The notes beneath the pieces were generated by a model, which did not search any database, was not told where the DNA came from, and saw nothing but the letters and a program-made list of their open reading frames with translations. 64,000 nt of DNA from CAYSUS01 sp964434165 (GTDB taxonomy: Bacteria > Planctomycetota > Planctomycetia > Pirellulales > Thermoguttaceae): contig CAYSUS010000037.1 of the NCBI GenBank assembly GCA_964434165.1, positions 3,194 through 67,193 of the forward strand, given 5' to 3'. Position 1 is the stretch's first letter; the number at the start of each line of letters is the position of its first letter. Below, piece after piece: positions 16,527 through 25,071 of this stretch. The position numbers were made by a program, and so were the translations under genes.

Positions 16527-18587
16527 ATGAGTTCACGTCGTGATAGCATCGCTTGGCTTGTTCTTTCGTTCGTCGTTCTCGGAGCGACTGGCGCCGAGGC
16601 GGGCCCCTTGGACGTACCCGGCCTTCAAGCCTGGTACCGCGCCGACTCCATCGCGGGCCTCTCCGATGGAGATGCCGTGGCATCCTGGCTCGACTCCGGC
16701 ACCGTGGGCAACGACGCGGGTCAAACCGATCCGACCCGACGGCCCACCTACCTCCCAAGCGTCGCAGGGTTGGGAGGGCAGCCGGCCGTGCGCTTCGGCA
16801 CCGCCGGGGCCCAGCATTGGCTCGACTTCGACGGCACCTTCCTGGCCAACACGCCCTACACGTTCGTCATCGTCGAGGGCCGCGGCTCCGCGCGCGGCGA
16901 GAACTACTTCACCGGCGGCTCCGCCAATAGCGCCAACTCGCAGCTCATCCTCGGCTACCGCGACAACACGACCATGACGCTGGCCCAGTACTCCAACGAC
17001 CTCGACGCCGCCGTGCCGGGCTTCGATGGCCAGCAGTTCGTGCTCAACACATTCGTCTCGGACGACAGCGCGGGGAAGGCCATCTATCGGTCCGGGAACC
17101 TGGCCGGGACGAACACCGACACGACGCTCCTGAGCGACTACCAAGGCGCAGGCCTCGGCGGACGGTTCCGCACCTACGAGGGCGACATCGCCGAGGTGCT
17201 GATCTACGACCGCGCGCTCTCCACCGGCGAGCGCCGCCAGGTCGAGGGCTACCTGGCCGAAAAGCACGGCATCCCCTGGGTGACTTCCTTTTCCAGCGCT
17301 TCGGACCTCGATCTGTCGGGCAACATGGTCTATGCCGTGAACGTCGGCGGCACGGTGTCGCTTCCGGTGCGCGGCGTGGAATTCACGCGGGAGGACGCGA
17401 CCGGCGTCGAGGTCGCATCCAACAAGATCGCCAACCCGTGGGCGGCGCGGCCCGATCTGGGTTCCACGCCCGACGACGAAAACCTGGAGAGCATCCTCCA
17501 CAGCATCCGCTGGTCGGACACGACGGGCGTGTCCGTCGATCTGGACGTGGTGCCCGGCCGCCGCTACAAACTGCAACTGCTGGCCACGGAGAACTCCAGC
17601 GTTACGCCCGGAGGCCGGCATTTCGACATCAGCGTGGAAGGGGCCTTGACTGTGGATGAGATAGACGTGGCTGCCGTGGCCGGCACGACGGGCTCTCCCA
17701 CGGCGGGCGCTCGGTACACGCAGACGGTGCTGGCCACCAGCGACACGCTGAGTGTTCTCCTGGGGCGCGGAAGCACGGCCGGCGACAGGAATCCGATCCT
17801 CGGCGCCCTGACCCTGGAGGCGGTGGGAGCGTACGCCCTGCCCGACGTGGTGCGGCGAGACAACCCGCGGATCTACTTCCGCATGAACGAGCCGGTCGGC
17901 ACCGCGGCGGCGTTGGACCGGGCCTCCTACGGCGGGCTTCAGGACGGGACCTACGAGAACGGCCCGGTGCTGGGGCAGACCGGCATCCCCGGCAACTGGC
18001 CGGAGGGCGATACGGCCGCGCGCTTCGACGGAGTGGACGACTTCGTCAAGGTCTCGGACAAGCCGGCCGGCGACTACACGGCCTATTCGCTGGAGGCCTG
18101 GGTCCGCACCGAGAGCACGGACAACCAGGGGATCTTCGTGCGCACGGCCGACGACAACCTCGGCTTGAACTCGCACGAGATGTGGATCCGTGACGGGGTG
18201 TTCGCGCTGCGAACCTGGGTCGGCTCCGAGAGGGTCGTCACCGGCGAGACGCTCGTCGAGCCGGGCCAGTGGTATCACGTCGTGGCCACCGCGGAGAACG
18301 ACGGGCTGATGCGCCTGTTCGTCAACGGCGAGGAGGAGGGGACCGCGGCGACCGTCGGCACCCTGTGGGACGGCGGCAACCAGTGGTACATCGGCTCGGA
18401 GGTCCTCGACGTGGGGTATTTCCAGGGCCTGATGGACGAGGTGGCCATCTACGATTACGCCCTGTCGCCCCAGGCGATTCGCGAGCATTACGTGGCGGGT
18501 GTGCCCGAGCCGAGCACCCTGGTGCTCCTGGGGCTGGGCCTCGTGGGCCTGGCGGTCTGGGCGCGGAGGCGCAAGCGCGCGCATTGA
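16527..18587 (+). CDS. Exported LamG-domain protein with PEP-CTERM anchor
   Basis: A 686-residue surface protein. A signal peptide (residues 1-25) leads to a first concanavalin/LamG-like domain (about 28-250, LQAWYRADSI to FRTYEGDIAEVLIYDRALS). A middle beta-rich domain follows (about 255-440), then a second LamG domain (about 460-655, DFVKVSDKPAGDYTAYSLEAWVRT and GYFQGLMDEVAIYDYALSP). The C-terminus is a PEP-CTERM signal: VPEP (659-662), a hydrophobic helix, then WARRRKRAH. It should be processed by an exosortase, which is not encoded in this window. No catalytic motif is seen; carbohydrate binding or adhesion is likely. The HzsA-related gene follows after 62 bp. Confidence 0.93.
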   Translation: MSSRRDSIAWLVLSFVVLGATGAEAGPLDVPGLQAWYRADSIAGLSDGDAVASWLDSGTVGNDAGQTDPTRRPTYLPSVAGLGGQPAVRFGTAGAQHWLDFDGTFLANTPYTFVIVEGRGSARGENYFTGGSANSANSQLILGYRDNTTMTLAQYSNDLDAAVPGFDGQQFVLNTFVSDDSAGKAIYRSGNLAGTNTDTTLLSDYQGAGLGGRFRTYEGDIAEVLIYDRALSTGERRQVEGYLAEKHGIPWVTSFSSASDLDLSGNMVYAVNVGGTVSLPVRGVEFTREDATGVEVASNKIANPWAARPDLGSTPDDENLESILHSIRWSDTTGVSVDLDVVPGRRYKLQLLATENSSVTPGGRHFDISVEGALTVDEIDVAAVAGTTGSPTAGARYTQTVLATSDTLSVLLGRGSTAGDRNPILGALTLEAVGAYALPDVVRRDNPRIYFRMNEPVGTAAALDRASYGGLQDGTYENGPVLGQTGIPGNWPEGDTAARFDGVDDFVKVSDKPAGDYTAYSLEAWVRTESTDNQGIFVRTADDNLGLNSHEMWIRDGVFALRTWVGSERVVTGETLVEPGQWYHVVATAENDGLMRLFVNGEEEGTAATVGTLWDGGNQWYIGSEVLDVGYFQGLMDEVAIYDYALSPQAIREHYVAGVPEPSTLVLLGLGLVGLAVWARRRKRAH

Positions 18588-18649
18588 GCGATCCGCCGCG
18601 GCCTGCGCGCCGGATCGGCCATTTCCACAGCGACTGGAGGATCATCGCC

Positions 18650-21600
18650 ATGAAGGCATTTTGGGGAGGATTGCACGCCGGCATCGTCACGGCCCTGCTC
18701 ACGTTCGTGGCCGCAGCTCCGTCTCGGGCCGCGGCCCCGCCCCAGGACCGGGCCCAGGCCGAGCCGCGGATGCGGGCCCTGCTCGACGCCCCGCTTCTGT
18801 TCGTCAAGCGGCACTCCTACAAGGGCATCCACATTTACGACACGTTCTACAAGTGGCCGCCGGGCGGGGGCGGGATCTACCTCCTGGAGAACCCCTCGGC
18901 CCCAAAGTCCGAGTGGAAGATCCGCCCGGTGATCGACGCCACCACGCCCGGCTCGCTGGGCGAGGGCGTCTATAACGATCCGGAACTGTCGTGGGACGCC
19001 AAGAAGCTCCTGTTCTGCTTCAAGGGCGAGGCGAAGGGGAGCACGAGCATCTACGAGATCGGCATCGACGGCCGCGGCCTGCGCCGCCTGACCGACCCGT
19101 CGGTCGCCTGCGCCTGCTACAAGGGAAGCCACGGCGGCCAGCACGACATCGCGCCGGCGTATCTTCCGGACGGGCGGATCGTGTTCCTCTCCACGCGGCC
19201 CAGCGGCCTCGTGCCCTGCGCCAACGAGGGCGTGAGCATCCTCCACGTGATGAACGCCGACGGGTCGGACATGCACCCGATCTCCGTCAACAACGTCAAC
19301 GAGTTCGACCCGTCGATCCTGCCGGACGGGCGCATCCTCTTCGGCCGCTGGGAATACGTCGATAAGAACGCCCTGACGATCCAGTCGCTGTGGACCGTCA
19401 ACCCGGACGGCACCAGCGAGACGGCCCTGTTCGCCAACAACATGGTGTTCCCCGAGGCGATCCTCGACGCGCGGCCCGTGCCGGACTCGCACCTGGTGGT
19501 GGGCTCGTTCACCAAGCACAATGCCCCGCCCCGCGGCTCGATCGCCCTGGTCGATCCCCGCGCGGGCAAGAACGGGGCCCAGGCGGTGTTCAACCTGGAG
19601 CATCCGGACGATCCGACCTTCGACCGCGGCGACTCGTGCTCGCCCTGGCCCGTCACCGCGGACGTGTTCCTGTTCAGCGGGCGGCCCGGGGGGCACGAGC
19701 GCAACGCGATCGAGATGATCGACCGCCGGGGGCACCGTTTCGTCCTGCTCTCCGATCCCGAGTTCTGCCTGCACTCGCCCATGCTGGTCAAGCCCCGGCC
19801 GGTCCCGCGGATCGTCGCCGACGTGGCCGACCGTCGCCAGCGCGTCGGGCGGTTCTTCGTGCAGGACGTGTACCGCGGTCTGGACGGCGTGCGCCCCGGC
19901 GAAGTGAAGTGGCTCCGCGTGATCGAGGAGACCTCGCGCGTCAGCCCCACGCCCGGCGGGCGCAGCCCCTACAACCAGACGTTCCTGATCAGCGCGGCGC
20001 TGGCGTTCAGCGCCAAGAACTACCTGGGGATCGTGCCGGTCGAGCCGGACGGCTCGGCCTATTTCGAGGTCCCCTCGGGCCGCGCCGTGTATCTCCAGGC
20101 GCTCGACGAGCAGATGCGGTTGATTCAAAGCATGCGCACGTTCGTGCAGGCCGTGCCCGGCACGACGCGCTCCTGCATCGGCTGCCACGAGCACAAGTAC
20201 ACGGCGGCGGAGAACGCCGCGCGGCTCCGCAAGGTACTCGACCGCGAGCCCAGCCGCCTTCAGCCCGAGTCGTGGGGCACCGGCTACCTCGACTATCCCA
20301 CCATGGTCCAGCCGATCCTCGACCGGCACTGCGTGCGCTGCCACGGCGGCGAGGAGGGGATGGCCGCCAGGATGGACCTCTCCGGCGGGTGGACCGAGCA
20401 CTTCAGCATCAGCTACGAGAACCTGGCCAACCGCTGCGAGACCCAGCTCGAAGCCTACTGGATCAAGGCCATCGACTGCATGAACGGCACGGCCCTGTGG
20501 TCCTCGCGCCTGTTCGCGCCGCGGAGCCACGGTTCCGGCGCGGCCCCGCTGGCCAGGCTCATCGTGGACGGCCACGACGGCCATGTCCCGGACCTCTCCA
20601 CCCCGGAGCGCGACCTGCTCCTGGCCTGGATCGACAGCAACGGCGTCTATCACGGCACCTGGGATTATACCCAGTACGGATGCAACATCCGCGCCTGGCC
20701 GGCCATCCGGCAGGCCCTGGCCGCCGAAATGAAGACAGCCGGCTGCCTCGAGTGCCACGCCAGTGGCCAGACCGTGGCGTTCGATAACGACTGGATCAAC
20801 CTCCGTACTCCCGAGCGAAGCCGCATCCTCCGCGCGCCGCTTGCGCCGGGCGGCGAAGGGCTCGGGCTGGGCTTCTGCCGCCAGCGCAAGCTCGATCCGG
20901 GATTCCGGCGGATTCGCCTCTTGTGGAGCGGCTATGCCCACGCCGTGCAGCCACCGGAGAAGTTCCCGCACGAGCCGTTCACGCGGGCTGAAAGCGAGGG
21001 CGATCCGGCGGTCAGCTTCGCCTCGACCGACGACCCGCACTACCAGGCCATGCTGGCGATCCTCCGCAAGGGCCGCGAGCAGGCCCTGGCCGAGCCCCGC
21101 GTCGAGATGCCCGGGGCCGTGGTCCTGCCCGGCAAGAGCCGGTGCTTCATCCCGCCCCCCGTCCCCGAGGTGGCGTACCCGATGCAGGCCGAAGTGGACC
21201 GCCACGGCGTGGTCCGGCTGGCGTGGGAGCGCTCGGCCCGCACCATCGGACTGGAGGCCGAAGTGCACCGCTCGGACGCTGGCAACTTCACCCCGTCGGA
21301 GTCCACCCTGCTGGCAACCACGACCCTGGGCCGCCACCTGGACGAGACCGCGCCGACGGGCGCGCAACACTACGCCCTGGTGCTGGCCTCGGGCGAGGAG
21401 CGGAGCAAGCCCGCGTACGTATCGGTGACGGTGCCCACGCCGCCGCCGCCGACTGCGCCCGTCGCGCTGAAGGCCGAGCCGGCCTCCTTCTCCGTGCGCC
21501 TGAGCTGGAATGCCCCCGCCGATCCGGTCGCCGGGTACTATGTCGAGCGGCGCAAGGCGGACTCGGGCCAGTTCGAGCGAATCACGCCCGACCCGGTCCG

Positions 21601-22318
21601 GCAGACGGCGCTGGTCGACGGCGGCATCGAGCCCAAGGTGCGTCATACCTACCGTGTGCGCTCGGTCAGCCGCCGCGGAATCGAAAGCGAGCCCACGGCC
21701 GAGGCCAGCGCCGAGGCGATCATCATCCGCGAGCCTGTGTTCGAGGCGTCGCTGGACGGCAAGATCGAGGCGGCCCTCCATGGCGGCGAGTCCATCGCCG
21801 GCAAGCGGCACGGGCCGGCCAAGGCGGCCAGTGGCCAGTTGGACCTCGCCGGCGGCGGGCATGTCACGTTCAAACACGACGCCCGGTTCGAGTTGGGGCA
21901 GCCGTTCTCCCTGGAGTGCTGGGTCCGGCTCGACAAGCCGAGCCAGATGCCCGTCCTCGTGAGCTGCGGCCGATGGCGCGAGTCGGGCTGGTTCCTGCAA
22001 AGCATCGGGGGCCGGTGGCGGTGGCACGTGGCCGGGATCGACTGCGACGGCGGGCGATCGGCCCTCGGACGCTGGATCCACCTCGTGGGGACCTTCGACG
22101 GGCGCACCGCCCGGCTCTTCGAGGACGGACGCCAGGTCGCCGAGGCCTCGGGCGAAGCCGTCGCTACGGTCTGGCCGGGCGACCTCTACCTGGGCCAGTA
22201 CAGCGGCGGTGCGGCCGACTCCTACCAGGTCCTCGGCCGTCTGGCCGGCGTGAAGCTCTATCACCGGCCGCTGCAGGCCAAGGAGGCCGAGACCGCCAGC
22301 AAGGACAGGCCGGAATAG
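18650..22318 (+). CDS. HzsA-related exported protein with CxxCH motifs, Fn3 and LamG domains
   Basis: A 1222-residue exported protein. A signal peptide (about residues 1-28) precedes a beta-propeller-like region (about 45-400, with TolB-like repeats LPDGRIVFLSTR and LPDGRILFGRWEY). Next comes a region like the middle domain of the hydrazine synthase alpha subunit family, with three CxxCH motifs at 509-513, 561-565 and 699-703 that could bind c-type heme. After about residue 830 there are fibronectin-III-like repeats (VRLSWNAPADPVAGYYVERR) and a C-terminal LamG domain. True HzsA lacks the Fn3/LamG tail, so hydrazine synthesis should not be assumed; no other anammox gene is here. GGAGG precedes the ATG at 18650. 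Confidence 0.85.
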   Translation: MKAFWGGLHAGIVTALLTFVAAAPSRAAAPPQDRAQAEPRMRALLDAPLLFVKRHSYKGIHIYDTFYKWPPGGGGIYLLENPSAPKSEWKIRPVIDATTPGSLGEGVYNDPELSWDAKKLLFCFKGEAKGSTSIYEIGIDGRGLRRLTDPSVACACYKGSHGGQHDIAPAYLPDGRIVFLSTRPSGLVPCANEGVSILHVMNADGSDMHPISVNNVNEFDPSILPDGRILFGRWEYVDKNALTIQSLWTVNPDGTSETALFANNMVFPEAILDARPVPDSHLVVGSFTKHNAPPRGSIALVDPRAGKNGAQAVFNLEHPDDPTFDRGDSCSPWPVTADVFLFSGRPGGHERNAIEMIDRRGHRFVLLSDPEFCLHSPMLVKPRPVPRIVADVADRRQRVGRFFVQDVYRGLDGVRPGEVKWLRVIEETSRVSPTPGGRSPYNQTFLISAALAFSAKNYLGIVPVEPDGSAYFEVPSGRAVYLQALDEQMRLIQSMRTFVQAVPGTTRSCIGCHEHKYTAAENAARLRKVLDREPSRLQPESWGTGYLDYPTMVQPILDRHCVRCHGGEEGMAARMDLSGGWTEHFSISYENLANRCETQLEAYWIKAIDCMNGTALWSSRLFAPRSHGSGAAPLARLIVDGHDGHVPDLSTPERDLLLAWIDSNGVYHGTWDYTQYGCNIRAWPAIRQALAAEMKTAGCLECHASGQTVAFDNDWINLRTPERSRILRAPLAPGGEGLGLGFCRQRKLDPGFRRIRLLWSGYAHAVQPPEKFPHEPFTRAESEGDPAVSFASTDDPHYQAMLAILRKGREQALAEPRVEMPGAVVLPGKSRCFIPPPVPEVAYPMQAEVDRHGVVRLAWERSARTIGLEAEVHRSDAGNFTPSESTLLATTTLGRHLDETAPTGAQHYALVLASGEERSKPAYVSVTVPTPPPPTAPVALKAEPASFSVRLSWNAPADPVAGYYVERRKADSGQFERITPDPVRQTALVDGGIEPKVRHTYRVRSVSRRGIESEPTAEASAEAIIIREPVFEASLDGKIEAALHGGESIAGKRHGPAKAASGQLDLAGGGHVTFKHDARFELGQPFSLECWVRLDKPSQMPVLVSCGRWRESGWFLQSIGGRWRWHVAGIDCDGGRSALGRWIHLVGTFDGRTARLFEDGRQVAEASGEAVATVWPGDLYLGQYSGGAADSYQVLGRLAGVKLYHRPLQAKEAETASKDRPE

Positions 22319-22428
22319 GGCGCTCGCGCTTTCCGCGGCCGCGAGTCCTGTCCCGGCCCGCGGATTGGCTGCATGCAGGACGCCTTCGAGAAGAGACGCC
22401 CGACCTCGTACCCCTTGAAGCGCTTGTG

Positions 22429-25071
22429 CTACTGGGTGCCGGTTCTCACCGTCTGATCGGCGATGAGGAACAGCCCGTCCTTCGGACCGAGCGTCAGCGT
22501 GCCGCGGACCGGCGAGCCGTCGTTGGTCTGGGGATCCTGGCGCGACGAGCCGCGGAGCCGGCGGAAGCGGCGCCCGGGCAGTAGCTTCTCCAGGTCGAAC
22601 GTGTAAGGCCGCGGCGAAGGATTGGCGAGGACCAGCCCCCGCTGGAACTCGCGATACAGGGCGTCCGCGCCCGGGTGCGCGCCGAGGTCCGCGATCCAGA
22701 TCGGCCCGGCCCCCTCGATCGACAACTCCAGATCGACTGCGCGGGTGCGCACGTCCGAGAAGTAGAAGGTCGAGGTGAGCTCCTCGCGCCCGAGCCAGGT
22801 CATGAAGCGCACCGAGGGCGTTACCGCCTGGCGTCCCTCGGGCCCGACCACGAACACGCCGGCCCAGTAGCTGTGGTCGGTCGTGGAGTCGTCCGCAGGT
22901 CCGCAGTCGGAGACGAACGTGAGGCGAACGCGCTGGCGGGCGTACGGGGCGAGGTCCACGCGGTGCGCCACCCAGCGGCTCTCCTTCTGCGAGTGCTCCA
23001 GGAGGACCTCGCGCTCGCCGGGCGTTTGGCCGTCGCGGAGCTCGCGGGCCAGCACGCGGAACGTGACCCCGTCGCTGCGCTCGGGGGCCTTCTCGCCCAT
23101 CCCGGTGAAGAGCTCCAGGCGCCCGCCCTTGGGCACCGTGACGTCGCGGTGCCAGAACGTGTAGCCCACGGCTCCTTTATAGGGTGGATGTACCAGGTAG
23201 GCGTCGCGGGGGTCGTCGTTCAAGCGCCGGCCGGGCTGGAAGCGGACGGAGGCCCCGCTCGCGGCGTCGATCTCCCGCTCCTTGCCGCCACGCAGGCACA
23301 TGCCGGCCGGCGGCAGGTCGGCGTGGACGAGCTGCCCCTGGGGCCGAGCGACGCCGAGCCAGGCGAGTCGGGCCACGTCTTCGGGATAGTCCTTCAAGGG
23401 CGCGCCGCGCGCGGTCAGGGTGACGAGCAGGTCCGGCCCGTCGCAGGGAACGTCGCGGACGATGAAGCGCGTCTGCTCGGCGTCGGCCTCGCGACCGGCA
23501 ACGCGGACGGCGCCGTCCTCCTCGGCCACCGCCACGCCCTCGCCCGCGATCCGCTCGGCCAGATGCACGCCGTCCAGTGCGTCGGGCTCCCGCAGCGCCA
23601 TTCGCACCGGGGGGCCCAGCGGTCGGCCGAGCCAGCCGATCTCGTGCTCCGTGCCCTTGCGGAGCTCGTCCCAGATTCCGAGCATCTCGCCGGGCTGCTT
23701 GGGCGGGGCCTGCGAGTAGCACACGGCCGCGTCGGTCATCATGGCCGCGGCCAGGACGAGGCGATGGGTCGAGCAGGGGAGGTCGGGGTGGCGCACGACG
23801 CCCGGGGCCTCGCCGCGCTCGATGAACTTGTGATTGACGTAGCTCCACGCGGGCGCGGCGCCGCATCGATTCCAGTAGAAATGCCGGTTCAGCCCGCCCG
23901 ACCAGTCGCGGATGTCGTGGTCGGAGAGCGTGGGCCAGCCCTCGCTCTCGATGCCGTTAAGGATGCCGAACGCCCGCTGCCCGCGCGTGCTCATGCCGTC
24001 GGCGAGGATCAGCCGCTTCTCGCCCAGGTGATTTCGCAGCCGGCGGCAGAACTCGACGACGCCGATGCCGTACCGGTTGACGCCGCCGACCCGCCCGAAG
24101 TCGGCCTTACCGTCGGCGTTGCAGTCGGCGCCCATCTTCCCGCCGCGGCGCCCCGCCTCGTGGTGCAGGACGTCGAACTCCAGCCCGTCGAAGGCGGCCA
24201 GCTCGCCGCCGGGCAGGAACCGCCGGGCCAGCTCGTCGGCGTGGACCTCGCCGCACGTGCGGCCCTTCGCGTCGCGCGGGCAGCAGGTGGCGTAGTTGTA
24301 ATACCACAAGAGGTGCGACTTGCGGCCCCACGGACCCTCGGTCATGTGGGCGGCGGCGTAGGAGCGCTTGGCCGAAAAGGCCCGAGGCGTGGTCCCGTAA
24401 CAACCGCGCCGCACGCGGATCATGCCGCGGCGCCGGTCCACCGAGACGAGCTGCACCTGCTCGCTGCGGCTCCAGTCGGGGCGGCCTTCTTCGTCGAGCC
24501 TACAGAGGCCGATGTCGTCCGCGCTGTCACGGTAGCGGCCCATGCCGGTGCGGAACAGCGAAGCGTCGGAGACCTGGATCTCGATCTCGCCCTCGTCGGC
24601 CGGCACGTCCGCGAGGATCGTGGCCCCGTTGTAGTAGAGCCAGTGCCCCGCGAAGAACTCCCCGCGCTCGAAGCGCGGGTCCCGCGCGTTGCCGTTGTAG
24701 TGCAGGAGAACGAGCTGCTCGGGGTGCCGCTTCTTGAATCGGGTGAAGAAGTCGATGTTGCGCACCGAGCGCCCGGGCACCTCCTCCTCGAGCACCTTGC
24801 CCTCGATCCCCATCAAGCGCGAGAAGCACGCTTCCCAGCGGGTGAATTCGGTTCTCCGGTGCGCGGCGAAGCCCTCGGACGAGCGGAAGAAGAACGCCCG
24901 GGGGTAATCCTCGCCCGTCACGCGGAGCGCGGCGGGCGGCTCGGCGCGGAGCGACGGGACGGAGCACGCGGCGAGAAGGACGGCCAGCACCGTGACCGCG
25001 CGGCGTGGATGGAGTGGCATGGGCGGGCGTGCAAGGCAACGGGCAACGTCCTGGAGATGATCAGCGTCCAT
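22429..25071 (-). CDS. Large exported protein of unknown function
   Basis: An 880-residue protein that I do not recognise. The N-terminus has a signal-like segment (about residues 25-43, AVTVLAVLLAACSVPSLRAEP). The centre looks like a TIM-barrel glycosidase-type enzyme (FDGLEFDVLHHEAGRRGG, GEKRLILADGMSTRGQRAFGILNGIESEGWP), followed by beta-sandwich domains (about 640-790). A calcium-loop-like DCNADGKADFG occurs at about 320-330. The start ATG at 25071 overlaps the stop of the upstream gene (TGATG), which argues for translational coupling; an internal ATG at 25020 would give a shorter signal peptide. The coupling to a GH115-type enzyme suggests glycan breakdown, but this is inference. Confidence 0.8.
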   Translation of the reverse strand: MDADHLQDVARCLARPPMPLHPRRAVTVLAVLLAACSVPSLRAEPPAALRVTGEDYPRAFFFRSSEGFAAHRRTEFTRWEACFSRLMGIEGKVLEEEVPGRSVRNIDFFTRFKKRHPEQLVLLHYNGNARDPRFERGEFFAGHWLYYNGATILADVPADEGEIEIQVSDASLFRTGMGRYRDSADDIGLCRLDEEGRPDWSRSEQVQLVSVDRRRGMIRVRRGCYGTTPRAFSAKRSYAAAHMTEGPWGRKSHLLWYYNYATCCPRDAKGRTCGEVHADELARRFLPGGELAAFDGLEFDVLHHEAGRRGGKMGADCNADGKADFGRVGGVNRYGIGVVEFCRRLRNHLGEKRLILADGMSTRGQRAFGILNGIESEGWPTLSDHDIRDWSGGLNRHFYWNRCGAAPAWSYVNHKFIERGEAPGVVRHPDLPCSTHRLVLAAAMMTDAAVCYSQAPPKQPGEMLGIWDELRKGTEHEIGWLGRPLGPPVRMALREPDALDGVHLAERIAGEGVAVAEEDGAVRVAGREADAEQTRFIVRDVPCDGPDLLVTLTARGAPLKDYPEDVARLAWLGVARPQGQLVHADLPPAGMCLRGGKEREIDAASGASVRFQPGRRLNDDPRDAYLVHPPYKGAVGYTFWHRDVTVPKGGRLELFTGMGEKAPERSDGVTFRVLARELRDGQTPGEREVLLEHSQKESRWVAHRVDLAPYARQRVRLTFVSDCGPADDSTTDHSYWAGVFVVGPEGRQAVTPSVRFMTWLGREELTSTFYFSDVRTRAVDLELSIEGAGPIWIADLGAHPGADALYREFQRGLVLANPSPRPYTFDLEKLLPGRRFRRLRGSSRQDPQTNDGSPVRGTLTLGPKDGLFLIADQTVRTGTQ

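Noticed and set aside
18488..22264. Long minus-strand open frame opposite the HzsA-related gene
   Set aside because: The plus strand has a ribosome site, signal peptide and CxxCH motifs; the opposite frame has no recognisable domain.
18650..22318. Reading the CxxCH protein as a true hydrazine synthase subunit
   Set aside because: The domain layout differs (Fn3/LamG tail, propeller front), and no hzsB/C or hydrazine dehydrogenase gene is present.
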